Assembly: GCA_025024175.1 (NCBI GenBank)
Contig: QCXZ01000137.1
Location: 16,988,001-17,052,000 of the forward strand
DNA: 64,000 nt
Reading direction: 5' to 3'
Source of the DNA: Rhyzopertha dominica
Taxonomy: Eukaryota; Arthropoda; Insecta; Coleoptera; Bostrichidae
Every line of letters begins with the position of its first letter. The stretch's first letter is position 1. A model generated the notes under the pieces. It saw nothing but the letters and a program-made list of their open reading frames with translations, ran no database searches and had not been told where the DNA came from. The position numbers and the translations under genes were made by a program. Below, piece by piece: positions 25,250-38,791 of the stretch.

Positions 25250-25770
25250 AAATTCTGCCCGTGACCACCCGTGTAACCAGCATAAGACTGCATAAGGAAA
25301 CTGTTAATTACCGCGGGTAACCCAATTTTGCTGCGAAACTCCCGTCTTCCCTTTAGATTTCAAATCACGCGCTCTCCCAAACTGGAGGCGTAATTGTAGA
25401 GTTTCCGTCTACGAGAGCTTTCCACCTCAGACGTGCCTAATTTGGAATTCTTCGAACAATGAGGACGCGATTCGATTTTTGTGTACCGTTTTTATGGTCT
25501 GCCGCTTCTGGGTGTGCTATTCAATCTAAATGCAAACAAGTGCGACTCGGAAGAAGGCACTTGTTGTGCTAGGCAGAATAGCATTGCGAGGGATCTAGGG
25601 CAGGGTGCAGCGGGCTTGATTTAAATTTGTGCTGAAGTGGTTAGGAGCTTTCGACCACTGATTTCCATTTTCGAATGGCTTAGCCCGGACTAGGTAAATA
25701 TTCCAGCGGAACGGCAGATTGCAGTTTCTCTTGCGAGATCAGAATGTAATTTTGTAATCATCCACATTCC
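25250..25770. promoter_or_regulatory. Enhancer-like island of ordinary composition
   Basis: This is the longest compositionally balanced block in this part of the window, with no notable reading frame on either strand and no repeat partner. Homeodomain-like TAATTA (about 25293) and TTTTTATGG (about 25490) words are present. It is a candidate conserved non-coding element. Confidence 0.3.
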
Positions 25771-25774
25771 AACA

Positions 25775-28370
25775 TAAAAAAATGATTCCAATTTAGGGGC
25801 AATGCATCTCCCATTATACAGTGATTATATTTCTTGTAAATACACTGTGCAGAAACACAGTCTGGGCTCGTCCACTGAGCGTAAATGAAAATGGATATAA
25901 TTTTTCATACTTCTCTCTTCTGTATAATCATAAGCAACCTATAATTATAAAAAGTTCAATCCATAATAAGCATAATTGAACGAAAAATTATTGAAAAAAT
26001 GATCTACACTGAAAATATAAGTTTTAACAAATATGCTGAGACAGATGTTTTATGTTAAAAAAAATCACTATTCTCAACTAAATTTAAATTATTTACATCT
26101 TTTATTTTGGAGTAACGTCATTGATTTTTAATATTTTTAAGCATTTGTATAACGGCTTATAGTAGAAAATGTGCCTACATACCCATCACTGCACAAGAGA
26201 AAAACAAAATTTCGCATAACATTTAAATAAATCAGGTGCAATGTTTGTTGTAGAGAAAGTCTAGAAAACAATAGCCTTGCAATTTATGGCGAAATGCGAT
26301 AGAATTGACCCTCGTTCAATTTAATAAGCCAGGAAGCAACTGTTGCATGTTTTTCACGTCACATGCCTACCCTCGTTGCGGGGAGGCGTTTTCTAGCCTC
26401 CGCTTGGTACGCAAATTTTACAATAACGTGTTTTAAAACCTATTTAAGACTTTACGTTTCATTTGCGCCAGTAGTTTTCTACAATCGGTATGAGTACCTA
26501 CATCTGACACAAAATTATTATTTCGTGAACAAGTCCGGTGTCGAATCAAAATATTGAATGTTATATAACAAATGTTTCGTATAATCTGTTAAAATTGATT
26601 TTTGTTTTGTTTATTACGCCATTGTAATTGAGTTGTATAAGGTGATATTTGGTATTTAGCTGAAATTTATAGCGGATCAGTAATCCTTTGCGAACGCGCT
26701 CACATTATGATGGAAGATAGTTTGGCGCGAGAGAGCGAGCTCTTGCAGATAGATGAATTAAATGTTCATAATTCGCTAGATATAATTGTTGCATTTTTCA
26801 AATATTTTAAATAAAATTTGCATATTACCATCCCAAGGGGATCATTTTTTTTGTTATTAATAAAGATATAGATAAATACAGAAGAATTTTGTAAAAATAA
26901 AAAGAACTTTCAGATCTTTCATTTAAAAAAGAATTAGTTACATTTTGTTACTTTTGGAAATATTGGTCATCAAGTTTACATTGTGAATTCCGGATGAATT
27001 TCCCTTAACCCAATCGAAAATAACTCCATCTAGTTAATAGATTATTGTAGTTTTCTAGCTTGTGAATGTGCATAATTCGTTTTCGTTTCCTTAAGTGACA
27101 GCAAGTAAAAATTGTTATGGCTACAAATACTAACAAGTATCGTGTTATGTATCGAACTTAAAAAAAAAGAAAACCAAAGTAAATCTTTGACAATAGCATT
27201 ATTTTCACGTAGCGCACATACATTTAATGGCATAGCTCGACACTAAATGCTACAAATGCGCGATAAACAAGCAAACAAACTCACAAAAAATGAACTCACT
27301 GTTTCCCGATACATTTTAGAGCTAAATAAATTAAGCTAAATACAATTCACAACATATCGCTTAAAACTGTGGGTATTTATAAATAAAACAACAAGTTCCT
27401 GACCCCCATTTAACCTATTCCGAAAGAGGCCAATTAACTGAACCAAATATTTCAAAAGTAGTTACTGACAAAATATATCAATGATTGGACTGGCCGTCAC
27501 AATTATATTGCCTATTTGGCAAAGCTGGAAAGACATATTTATAGATCTTTAATTATTTTCAGCCCAGAATATTGCGGCAATTTTAAATATCTAATTTAGG
27601 GTAAATAGTACTCTGGCGTTGTCTTTACCTAGTCATAATCGGTACCAAAGAAATAAAATTTATTAATTAATGATTTGAAGATACTAATTTTGATAATTTT
27701 CAGCATCGCCTATTATACCACAATAATTTTCGACAATTAACATTCACTCCTCTTATTAGAGCAATGTCTGCAATATCTGGATTATAGGTGTTTTGTTATA
27801 ATAATGCTGATTTATAACAAAAGGCTATCACGTTCTAGATGCTTAAGATGAGTCTTTAGCTTTCAGTATTTTCTTTCAGCTGTCAGATGGCGTTTATATT
27901 TAGTGGAAAACATCACCAAAAAAATAATTTTATCCAACCATTGCCCTCATAAAAATTTGCACTAGACGGAATGTGAATTTTCCGCGATATTTATAGTGCG
28001 AATAATATTCAATCGCATGCTCAAAGTACTAATCTGCACGTCCAACGCAAAAAAAAGCTAGTGCCAAGCTAGTGTCGGCAACGAACGCTTTGTAGCGCCT
28101 CCTAATAGATAGAAATGTTGCTTTATCTCATAAGCAGTAGTCAAATTAACTGAAATTTTTGCTGAAAGTTACTTATGTACCCTAGATGTGTAGTAATTGT
28201 TTCAGTTGATTTGAATCTGGTCTTTTTCTGAAAATAAAATAAAATTATCCTTCATAAAATATTTTTTTTAATACTTGAATACGGTAAATTTAAACATTAC
28301 GTTATTCAGTACAAGTCATACTGGCATACCAATCTTAGTTACAGTTGGTTTGAAGGCTTCCGTGGTTGAT
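25775..28370. other. AT-rich DNA, no gene seen
   Basis: ACCCATCACTGCAC near 26182 resembles one hAT-type end like that at 2190, but no partner end was found. The rest is featureless. Confidence 0.4.
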
Positions 28371-28404
28371 GTCGATGACATGTTGTTTTCCGGGCTGGTT
28401 TTCA

Positions 28405-28475
28405 CGTTGGTTATTTGACCTTGACGTTTCGACACTCATGTTGGTGTCTTCCCCAGAAGTAGCTCTGAAAATGAA
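28405..28475 (-). repeat. Degenerate hammerhead-like motif of PLE type
   Basis: The minus strand reads CTT, then CTGGGGA, a stem II formed by GACAC and GTGTC, then GAAACGTC and AAG (core 28423-28456). The layout is that of a minimal PLE-type hammerhead: CTT/AAG is stem I, a 5-bp stem II follows, and GAAACGTC closes it. The required A6 of CUGANGA is G here, so it should not cleave. It is probably the remnant of a Penelope-like terminal repeat. No coding part and no target duplication were seen. Confidence 0.45.
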
Positions 28476-28479
28476 GTGT

Positions 28480-30415
28480 CCTTAGTTACAGTTGAAAAAC
28501 TCACCTTAATGCCGGTGATATTTACCATCATTACATCCCCTGCTAGATAACGAAATTGTTCCTTTTTCCCCGTCTTTTTCTGCTGTGCCGCTGACTGNGA
28601 AAGCAGCTACTTAAATACGGACAGTAAAAAAATTAGCATAGATTGTAAAAAGAAGATTGAGAGCCAATATTTTTTAAACTTAAGCGTATATTCCATATCC
28701 TATTCGTAAATGTTCAGCTATATCAGAACAACTAGAAGCTACATAAGTCTGGACAGTATTTGCATAGATTGTATAGAATCACACTCGCGTATCGGTTATC
28801 GGACATAGAGAATTAAAAAGTCGCGGAAAAAGGAAGATTTTCTATATCTAATGTAATGAAGACGAAAGAAATATATTTATTTAGTCCAAAATTCTAGAAA
28901 AAGAAGTTACATTTTTCCTGTATTAACCCCCATTTAATAAAAAAAATTAAGATTATATGAAAAATGAAGTGAGAATTTGAAAGTTCATGTTACGATAAAT
29001 ACAATGAATTTTAAATTTACTACCAGTCGTAGATTTGTATTTCTTAACCTTCTGTTGTGATAATTTTATTTTGAGAAATAGGATATTGTTCCGTTTCACT
29101 TAATTAGGATAAACTTCCCTTCACAAGCTAGAAAAATACTAGCACTAATAAGGTTACAGATTACTGAATCCTACGTAAATTTTGACAAAATAGACCAATT
29201 ACTACCACATCCATCGGATAGGAAGTAACCGATTTTAAAATTTATTTATTTTTGCTAATATTACGAGGACTGTTTGTCTTAGAAAAAAAGTGTAGAGAGA
29301 AAAAATGCTCAAAATGTGATTACTAATCGTATAGTATAAGAATAAAAACGTAATTGTCATTTTAACAATTGTATGTGGAAGTATTGATTCAATTTGCAGC
29401 GGTTTTTTGAAGTGCGATACCTACCGAATAACAGTAAATACTTTCGCTCCGAAATGTATTTTGATGTCCACAAAATCTAGCATTACTTGCTTCAAACATT
29501 TGCATATGTCTGTTTATTTATTCAAGAAGGAAACTCAAACAGAACAGTACCGCTTGCATACTCCAAACAATTGCAACACACTGGTAATGTGGAATTAGTT
29601 CGTTCCTCTCTAGAGTAGAATAATATATTCACATAAGCAGACGTGGCTAGGTATTCAGTAGCGGCATGGTTGAATGTTTCAGAATTTATGCCTCGTGAAA
29701 CACTAGCAAAAGTGCATTCAATGTACACGTGGCTTCGCAGGCTTTGGCAGGTTTTCACTTTGGACTCAGCTTATACGAAGGAACCCAGCTCTAACATGCA
29801 ATTTATTTCTTTAATTCATTACAATTTTTTATGGTAACGAATAAAGTTCATTTAATGCACCGAATTTCTTTTTATCTTTTATATTACCATTGTTAATTGT
29901 TTTCTTCTCTCTCACTTACTAGTAAAAGACAAAAAAGTCAAGCAACTTATTTTCAGTTTTCAGCTACTATAGCTGTGATATTATTCTATTGCTTTACAGA
30001 AAGTCAGTAAAATTTAATAAAAGATTTTATAGTGAAATTCTGCGTAATCGTGTCAAGTTTGTCTCTTATACTCATAAATAGTATTACTTTTTTAAAAACA
30101 ATTAAGCAGTCTTACATTATGTAACAGGAGAAAGGTATATCTTTATTTTATAGATTGCAAGACGAAATCAATGTAGCATCAGTATTTCAGTATAGCTTAT
30201 TATCCTTTTTAGATAAGTCCAAACTACAGGAATACTAGAAGTTCGATATTTTAATGCTAATTTATTGAGGTATCAAAAATACAAAATTAAACACCATTCT
30301 CGGTCGTAAATGACAAACTGAATTCGTTAAGACCAGAGTTATATGGTATGCCCGAGCTTTCCAAAAACGCCGTTCGTCCGATTATGTTAAGTGAACATTA
30401 GGTTCAATGTGGCGA
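28480..30415. other. AT-rich DNA, no gene seen
   Basis: The overlapping frames at 29407-29837 on both strands show no motif. There is one ambiguous base at 28598. Confidence 0.4.
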
Positions 30416-30419
30416 TCCC

Positions 30420-31370
30420 TCAATTTTTCTTTTCCACTACTAATCGAATATTTACACCATTCCAGCGATATCCTGATCATCATGAATATCTTTTGGTTTC
30501 ACATTTGCTAGTTTCTCTTCAACTCGTCTAAATCCCTTCTAATATTCCTGCCTCTTAAGTATTGGGATATACCGAAGACACTTCGTTACACCTCCTTTTC
30601 AGCAGTCATTGTCGTTTAATTTGCCTACTCCGTACTCCCCCTCCATAAGTGAGAGCTGGAACTCCAGTTACTTTTGTCAGCCGCAGCCCATCTCTTGGAA
30701 GGCATACGCTGTTATGTCTGTCAGACATCAAACTTCCATCGACAGCTTTCTCTTGCCCGTTCTTCCTTATCTTTGTGTAATTCTTGAAGTCTAGTCTCTC
30801 ATCAAATTGTATTCCTAGATACTTCCCCGTTCTTTCACCAGAATATATTTATTTTTATTTTTCGACATTCCTTTTTCTAACTCTAATTCGTTTTCACCTC
30901 GCTCGTGAAAGATGTTCATTTCTGGAAGTAACTGCTCAAGAGATACGATATCATTGCATTATTGATCACTTCACTGTTCCTTTTCTTTTGGATGTAAGTG
31001 CCTCTTTCTAACATCTGGTGATCTAAACACCTTTTTTCTATCAGAATCATTTTCAAAACACGTCTCTTTATCAAACCTGGACTTCTTCTTAACCCTAGAA
31101 GGCAGCTATTGGTATCATCTTCCTCTTCTTCGTGTATCACCCCGAACTGTTAGATTCTTAGCTTACTATAACTAGATTCTTCTTGAATCCAAACTGATTC
31201 GGTGGTGATATCTCCAATGATGCTATCTGATCATCAAACTTCTCTTTGATGAAATTAACATGCTGTTCGGGAGATTTACATTTATGAGAAAAATGTACAG
31301 TAACGATCTTGTGCATAAGTAGGTAGTGTCTAGTATACAAAAATTGAACAATATTTATTGGGTCCATAAT
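30420..31370 (-). pseudogene. Heavily decayed non-LTR retrotransposon RT
   Basis: The minus strand has scattered RT-like pieces in the correct order. Near 31200 it reads EISPPNQFGF, like the ISPNQFGFR motif at the start of many non-LTR RT domains. At about 30640-30680 comes VPALTYGGGVR, like the VLPALTYGAETW motif after the RT palm. Then, in another frame, RSVFGISQYLRGRNIRRDL appears, like the following 'FLR.V.G....DR.RN.DIR..L' block. Stops and frame changes are frequent and the spacing is shorter than in an intact element. The exact clade is not clear. Confidence 0.42.
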
Positions 31371-31374
31371 AATG

Positions 31375-34300
31375 TTTTAGCTCGGTGTGGGGGGGGGGAC
31401 ATTTACCATTGACTTCTGCAATGCCAACGCGGTTGTGCCATCCTCGTCTGGCGATTTTTTTATTGTTATCTATATAATATACGTTTGACTTCTTTCGTGG
31501 TGTCTGGTCCGACGTTTTATTGTTGAAATATATTCATGGAACACCCATTAATTCCCTCCTCTGATAAAAACGCCGAGATCTTTTCTCTTTTCTACCATCT
31601 TTAGGAATCCCCACATTTTGCTCCCTGGCTTTATTACATTCTACGTTAGTTTGCACCATTTGTCACCTCTCGTCTAATAAAAAGTTAAAGGTTATAAAGC
31701 CGCACACGTACCGAAAACAAGACTCCACACGCGTTCTACGCGCCTGATCAGAACGGCATAGCATTTACGTAATATAAAATACGAATTATCTTATCGTTCA
31801 TTTAGTTAGTCTTTTTTCATTGTTATTCAATTTTATAGCGTACGACGTATATAGGATTAACAAAGCCTATATAACATCATTGTAATAATTATCGAATCAT
31901 TTGATATATGGCTGAGACACGAGTTAAAACAATGGAAGCAATTTAAATCGCGGGAACTAAGTCCTAGCTGGCCTACTTTCTCTAGGGAATAACATATATT
32001 TTGTTTACCAATTTCCAGCTACGTGTGCCGCATCCAAGCCGATCTCGAAGTCTCAGTATCCGCTGGCGTTCGGCGGACTCCGTAGGAAAACTAGATATAC
32101 TGTGTAATAAATAACACGTAAGATCTTCAGGGAGGCCATTTATTCACGACGTGGAGCTCTGCTGGAGACCCATACATTACATGATATCTTCGCTTTCAGC
32201 TCGGAAAATGGCTTTAAAAATCGGGAGTTCACTTTTTGCCGGCTAGATCTATATACCAATAAAGTCCGTCCGGCATATCCATGAAAGAGCGTATAACTCA
32301 CGGTAGAAAGTATGGGTGTAGCTTTTTGCTTGTACTAACTAGTAATATCAAAGCAAAGATTCCGCATTTTCTCCTTTGAAAACAATGAAATACTTTCCTT
32401 AGTTTTATAACTGGATAGCGGAAACTTTATGAAATAATTTGAATTAAAGATCTGTTACAACTAATCAGCACTGTTTCTTACGAGCATCGTAGTTCGAAGG
32501 CGTGTATTAAGCGCAAAACATCCAGAGACTTCAAGTATCCAAGTTCTCTTGAGACTTACCCCGCCGGATATTGCGAGCTCGGCTCCTTTTTTTGTACGTG
32601 GCACACGTTAACCGCGAAACTTCGTAAACAAAATACTTTTGGCCACGCCCACTGGAGCTTACGTTCCGCGTAATTATAAAATAAAACACGACCGCCTCGT
32701 ATATTGCGGCGCTGAGGGTGTTACGTCAAAGTATTAAATTCATATTAGGCCTTTATTAGAGTCGAGTTAAGCCCGAATCGGAGCGGCGAACTCTGTGCAT
32801 AAGCGGTGTTGCCAAATGATGCAAGAGAATTTGATGTTTAAATAAATGCTGTGTTTAGAACTTAATTAAGTGATTAAAATACATACAGCAGCACACTACA
32901 TAACCATTTGACATCATATACTCGTTCCTGTCAGCGCATTTTCGACGTAATTCTGTGTGGCCAATTCCAAAGAACAACGCAAAGCGTATTCTGCTTTCTC
33001 ATTTCTGTTTTGTATATTGCAGTTATATATTACTGTAATTTTTAGAGATTTTAACAGAACAATATCTCGTTTCAAACACATACCCGTTTCGAATTCGTTC
33101 CTTCTTGACCTACTTGACCGTTTGAAAAATTAAATACTAGGAGGTGAACTCTAAGACCTTAGGTCTTTTCCAACCCCGTCGAAGATATCAGTACCCATTA
33201 CGGACTTCTGTGCCAGCTTTACCTATTAAACATTCAGCATTTAAATTAAAGGTTTATACCTACATGGTTATGGCATCAGCGCAAATGGCGTCTTCCATCG
33301 CGTATAAAAGTTTTTTGAGTATATAATTATTGCGTGTCCAGTAAGAAGTTTTTGGGTTTGTGCAGCGATTTACGAACTGTAAATGCACTGGTGAACGTTT
33401 GAGTTTTACAGCTTCTTGTCTTTGTGTATAGTTAGTAATTGGCTCAAAAAGTACGTTATAGGTAATTTTTCAATACAGATCTTGATGGTTTTTGATTGTT
33501 TGGCTCTGAAACAAAATTACTAAATCTATAGCTTTGATTTTCAAAGACTGGTTTTCTAGGCATTAGATATAGCGAGGTTTCATGATAATGTATATAGACA
33601 GCGATTCCGGCTTTAGCAACTCATCTACCAGTATTGAAATTGTTACAAATGACTGCGATATATGCGAATTCCATTGATTTAAAGAAATTCTTTAACGTCA
33701 AAGTATTATATTACGCTTATAATAAATACATCGGTTGCACCAACCATTAGTTTATCAGCTAATTCGGCCTTGAATTGACACCGGTACATAGAAACTAATT
33801 ACCGTATATTACACTATCGTAACTAATTCATTTTAAATCGTATTTCAAAAAGAAAAAACAAAATTACAGATCGGAGGTCTAACATAATCTGTTAAAGTGA
33901 TAAACACTGACATTCGCCTCTCTCTTTTACCGTTACCATAGAAAAAATAACATTAGGTTTCAGTTGATTTATTTATAGAGATTCTACAATATTATAATTG
34001 AATCCAGAAGCTAACTTTTAACACTGCACGGAAGCATTGAGCAAAAAAATATGCATTAGTGTGGGCAATAAAACAAGTGTTTCTGCGCGTATAATTTAAC
34101 TAGTCCATCTGAAGCATCTGCAGGAAATACCTTTTCTCTCTGCCTAGAGAGGTGATAGTTACGTATTGAAAATAAAGACTGAAGCTTAATAAATACAGTC
34201 TTAATGATTAATTAGAAGACAGTAAGAATGGAGCCTGTCATAGTTTATAAGTTGTAAGTTGAAATATTCTAGCAGACTTAAAAATATAACGTTAATAAAG

Positions 34301-36240
34301 TATATAGTGCTGAAAGAAATTAGTAAATATACCTACCAAATAATAAGAGCAACATATATGTCGTTGTACATAGTGCATACAAAACCTCTAGCATATCGGA
34401 GCACGCGTGACGCAGAAGTACACCCCTTATTTTTTATTTAAAATCACTAAACGGCAAAGTATTAACATCTGAAGGGGAGTTAGTAAATAAACAAGAGCTA
34501 GCGTATATTGAATTCTTTTCATGCATAGATAACATATTTTTTTGTAAAGCATGAAAATTTGCCGGTTAGTAGAAAACAATTATAAATATACACCTATGTA
34601 GAAAAAGATATGATGTTGACGCGAGTCTTTGCCGTACATTAGGCAACTGATACGTTTTTGTGCGACTTACTTGGATAGTTCCTCCATAATAATAAACAGT
34701 TTTTTTTATATTCAGCTGTTAACTATAGACTTTATCTGATTTTGGGGCAGACAAAATTAACATGATCTTTCCACCTTTATTTCTAGTCCAAAAAGAAACC
34801 CAATAATTAGTCATTAAATAAATATGAAATTTGAGCATTTGCCAGTTTGAGATGCATATTCCCACGAACCAGACCCCTCGCTCACGTGTAAGATTTATCC
34901 AGAGGTTCCATAAATTATATACGTTAGTTTGTCATTTATAAAAATAGTAAAAATTATGGAACCCAAAGTGCAGCTCCGTGAAACTTCAAATCAATTTCGA
35001 TCTTTTCAAATAAAGTCTGTCCGATTTTCACATGCGTATTGCGAAATAATAGGTACGAATCTAGCCATGTTAAACACAGTTTTTGGCAGATAAACGGTAT
35101 ATTAAAACGCTCAAATGGAAAAATATCGCTGCAATGTACCTTTTTTAGATGAAGTTGTTTATACATATAATCAACAAAGAGGAAAGGAGCAATCTAGGTT
35201 TACTCACATTCATAGAAAGCCAATAAATTTGTACTCGTCAATCATTCTATGTACACAACCGTTTCTAGAACTAACTAACCAGAACAGCTAATAAAGAGTC
35301 AGAAAATTTACCCAGTCATACTGAAACTTAAACTTTTATAATAACTGTCATCCAAATTCTATCTGGAGCTACCCTGTTCTTATATTTTAGGCGCAGTTTG
35401 CACCTTCTCTACGGTAGCTTCCAAACCCACAGATGTATGAGCACAGCTTTTTCTGTGACAGTGCATTCAGCAAATATACAAGTTCTAAAATGCGTATCTA
35501 AATGATTGCGGGCAGCGTCCGCAAAATGACACTGAGAAAATAGTATGATTCATATAACCATAAACCTGGTATTTGATACAATACCATATGTTTTGTTGTG
35601 CCCCGCATAGACAACATATTTACCTTAGTAGGCTGCAAGTCTGTTTCGCTTAATATTTTTATATTAATCATACAATAAGGTTACATGTTGAATTTAAAAA
35701 TTGTCCCTACCAGTTAAGTATTGTAACTGTAACCACACGAGATAGAACCACCGCGACAATGCATATCGTTACCCTCTGAATACTTCTACGGTTACCATAA
35801 TAAATAATGTAATGATTACTCCTATATACAGTTGTACAAGATGTGACTACGTATCCTTCGTTACTACACTGCATAATTGCTTTTGTGATAAAGTAGCTAT
35901 GCAGTAGCAAATTACTTATCTTTGTCCAAACTATACAACTTATTTGTAATGCCACAATATGCACTAAATCATAGTAAGAATTATTATCACAGAAACTGAT
36001 GTTGCTATAATTATAGCAAAAATTACTGTTATTAAATAAATGTATATTTTGATATAGAAAAATTACCAAAAAAGCAACGTGCACATTTAAAAAGAAATAA
36101 AGAACCACACCTATATCGGCAAATTAAGTTGAGTAATTATACTATGTTAAGGCATCCTTTAAACGTCTGAAACAAATGGCCCAAATTCCAGGAGTCAAGT
36201 AGATATCTTACTGATTGATTACTGCATGTGTCTTGTTAAC
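31375..36240. other. AT-rich DNA, no gene supported
   Basis: A run of ten G lies at 31389-31398. Slightly GC-richer patches occur around 31930-32330 and 32520-32800. The 133-codon minus frame at 35707-36108 is hydrophobic, low in complexity and without a recognisable family, and I do not call it a gene. Confidence 0.4.
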
Positions 36241-36283
36241 CTACACTGCTAGACGAGGGTGAATGCTTTCAGCGTCCATAATA

Positions 36284-36423
36284 TAATAAGATAATATTTT
36301 GTCGGATAGATCGCTGTCTCTTGAAAAACACTGACAAAAAATTAATAGTCTGACGTTTCAATTACAACTGTAATCTTTGTCAAAGACGCAGAACCTCAAA
36401 ATTTGCCTGACACAAGTTCAAAC
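36284..36423 (-). repeat. PLE left inverted arm
   Basis: Inverse of 38792-38930 with few differences. It holds the GATTAC hairpin/GAAACGTC motif on its minus strand. Confidence 0.85.
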
Positions 36424-36566
36424 AAATTTTTGAAAGTAAATAAACAAATCACCAAGGAAGCGAGACGTCATAGAAACAACGTGCCAACCTGATAAAAAAG
36501 GAACCTAACGATGAAAAAGGAACTACCTACCTACTAGATATACACGAACTACTTGATAAAAGATAA

Positions 36567-38714
36567 CTACAAAATAGCCTTCCAAATGTCACCTAACTCA
36601 TAATTTCCATAATCCCTATTAAAATTATTAGTATTCCTACAAATTTCTATAGCTTCTTTTATTAGACGTTTGTGATAATATTTTTCTCTATGTAAAATTT
36701 TTGTTTTATCAAAATCAATCATGTGTCTAGTCAAATATGAGTGTTCAGCTACGGAAGATTTATCTATCTGTTGCAACCTAGTAGCACGTATGTGTTCTTT
36801 CAAACGCGTACCTACTTTTCTTTTTGTTTGACCTATGTAACACTTTCCGCAAGAACAAGTAATTTTGTAAACACCTTCACTCTCTAAATGTACTTTATCT
36901 TTAGTAGAATTTAAAATTTTATCTAAATTATTATATGTACTATCAACAACTAAAATATCATGTTTTCTAAGCATCCTCTTTAATTTTTCCGAAAGGCCTT
37001 GTACATAAGGCAAACTCAACTTCAATTTACTTTGTCGTGGCTGAGAATTTACTTGATTTGGATGAGCACTTTTATTAAAAACTGACCAAATATTCTTACT
37101 ACTATAACCATTTCTCATTAGCGCTGATTTAAGATAATATATTTCTTTTTGTACAGAACTTTCGTCTGATATCCTTTGTGCTCTAACAAATAACGTCCTA
37201 ATAAGACTATTCTTTTGAGAAGGAGGGTGGTGAGATGTGGCATGTAAATATCTGTCTGTGTGTGTTGGTTTTCTGTAAACCTTGTGTCCTAACTGTCCAG
37301 TGTTTGTTCTGTAAATTTTGACATCCAAGAAAGGTAAACTACCATTGCTTTCTAATTCCAAAGTAAATTTTATGTCGGGATTTTGACTGTTCAAATGATT
37401 TAGAAACCTACCCAGCTCTTCTATACCATGGGGCCAAATAACAAAAGTGTCATCTACGTACCTATACCAACATTTTGGTTTAAGATGAAAACTGTTTATC
37501 GCTACATGTTCAAAATTTTCCATAAACAAATTGGCTACTACAGGACTTAGAGGTGAACCCATTGCACAACCTGATTTTTGTTCATAAAAATTATCGTTCC
37601 ATAAGAAATAAGTAGATTTTAAACAATGTTCGGATAATCTGGCTATCGTGTCACCTAAGGGATCGCTATTAAGCTTGGATTTGATGATATCTATCGTTTC
37701 AGGAATGGGTACTTTCGTAAATAAAGAAACCACGTCAAAACTAACCAAAATATCACCTTCTGAAATACTTAAACCTTTTATAATATCGATAAAGTGTGAA
37801 GAATTTTTGATGAAACTACCGGTATTTCCTACATAAGGTTTTAAATAGTTGGCACAAAATTTTGCCAATCTGTAACAAGGACTGCCAATCGTATTGACTA
37901 TGGGTCTTAACGGGACATTGGTTTTGTGGATTTTGGGCAAACCATACAATTTAGGTACCTTGCAATCGGAAACAGTTAAAAGAGACTTCTCCTCATTCGA
38001 AAGATTTGAACTTTTGATAAGATCATTGGTAATTTTGGAAATTTTTGAGGTAGGATCTCGGGATAATTTTTGATATGTTTCCTCATCTAACAAATCTCTA
38101 ACTTTATTCTCGTAATCTGTTCTATCTAAAATTACTGTGGCTGAACCTTTATCTGCTCTAGTAACTATAATGGACTTATCTGTATTTAAATCCTTAAGAG
38201 CCTTCATTTCCTCAGATGTCACATTAGGTTTGGGCATACGTGCATTTCTAATAGCGTGGCATACATCCATCCTAATCTTATCCGCTTGATCTTTCGGAAG
38301 CAGTCTTATGCAAGATTCAACAGATGACATTATCTCCACTTTTGGAATGGTCCGTGGCGTTACAGCAAAGTTCATCCCCTTCGCTAAAATATTTACAGCA
38401 GCATCTGAGACACTCTTTTTTGATAGGTTTATCACAGTGTTGTTGGTGTTGGTTTTGACTATGTTAGATGATTTGAACTTATTGTGTTTAACGGTATCGA
38501 ATTTCTCAAATTTAAGTATGTTTTTTTCCTTGACCTTGTTAAAGTGTTGTTTGTATACTTTTTGTGTAAACTTTATTATGTCTTCAAAATCTTGATAAAA
38601 AAGGTTGTGGGATAGAATTTGCAATGTTATGTTTATGTCTTCATCTAAGAAACCAAGTTGTCTACGTGTGTCGTGTATGCGTTCCCTAATTAAAGCAAAT
38701 TTTGTTTGTAGCAT
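36567..38714 (-). CDS. PLE polyprotein: reverse transcriptase + GIY-YIG endonuclease
   Basis: The 715-codon frame copies element RNA into DNA at a nick made by its own endonuclease. Around residues 380-425 are the RT motifs CAMGSPLSPVVANLF and YRYVDDTF (catalytic YVDD about 419-422), and KLYGLPKIHK lies earlier. A GIY-YIG nuclease domain occupies roughly residues 610-680: GVYKITCSCGKCYIGQTKR contains the G.Y...YIG core with the Cys pair found in Penelope nucleases, and R...EH follows. I use the ATG at 38714. However, the same frame stays open upstream to about 38809 and encodes KRCRDKKVVPNFL, which looks like the conserved N-terminal PLE motif, so the annotated start is probably internal or the 5' end is truncated into the arm. 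There is no internal stop. Single-exon structure fits a retroelement. Confidence 0.93.
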   Translation of the reverse strand: MLQTKFALIRERIHDTRRQLGFLDEDINITLQILSHNLFYQDFEDIIKFTQKVYKQHFNKVKEKNILKFEKFDTVKHNKFKSSNIVKTNTNNTVINLSKKSVSDAAVNILAKGMNFAVTPRTIPKVEIMSSVESCIRLLPKDQADKIRMDVCHAIRNARMPKPNVTSEEMKALKDLNTDKSIIVTRADKGSATVILDRTDYENKVRDLLDEETYQKLSRDPTSKISKITNDLIKSSNLSNEEKSLLTVSDCKVPKLYGLPKIHKTNVPLRPIVNTIGSPCYRLAKFCANYLKPYVGNTGSFIKNSSHFIDIIKGLSISEGDILVSFDVVSLFTKVPIPETIDIIKSKLNSDPLGDTIARLSEHCLKSTYFLWNDNFYEQKSGCAMGSPLSPVVANLFMENFEHVAINSFHLKPKCWYRYVDDTFVIWPHGIEELGRFLNHLNSQNPDIKFTLELESNGSLPFLDVKIYRTNTGQLGHKVYRKPTHTDRYLHATSHHPPSQKNSLIRTLFVRAQRISDESSVQKEIYYLKSALMRNGYSSKNIWSVFNKSAHPNQVNSQPRQSKLKLSLPYVQGLSEKLKRMLRKHDILVVDSTYNNLDKILNSTKDKVHLESEGVYKITCSCGKCYIGQTKRKVGTRLKEHIRATRLQQIDKSSVAEHSYLTRHMIDFDKTKILHREKYYHKRLIKEAIEICRNTNNFNRDYGNYELGDIWKAIL

Positions 38715-38791
38715 AATTTTATTTGACTTGTATGTGTTTATGTGTGTTTTAATATTAAGAAAATTTGGTACGACCTTTTTATCTCTACAGC

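Noticed and set aside
26180..26195. ACCCATCACTGCAC, similar to one end of the 2.2-kb hAT-like element
   Set aside because: No second end and no target duplication were found, so it may be chance.
35707..36108. 133-codon minus frame with a hydrophobic product
   Set aside because: AT-rich composition produces Ile/Tyr/Asn-rich frames by chance; no domain, start context or neighbour supports it.
36338..36375. An active hammerhead in the PLE arms
   Set aside because: The CUGANGA strand is not conserved in any of the copies, so activity cannot be claimed; the motif is reported only as hammerhead-shaped.
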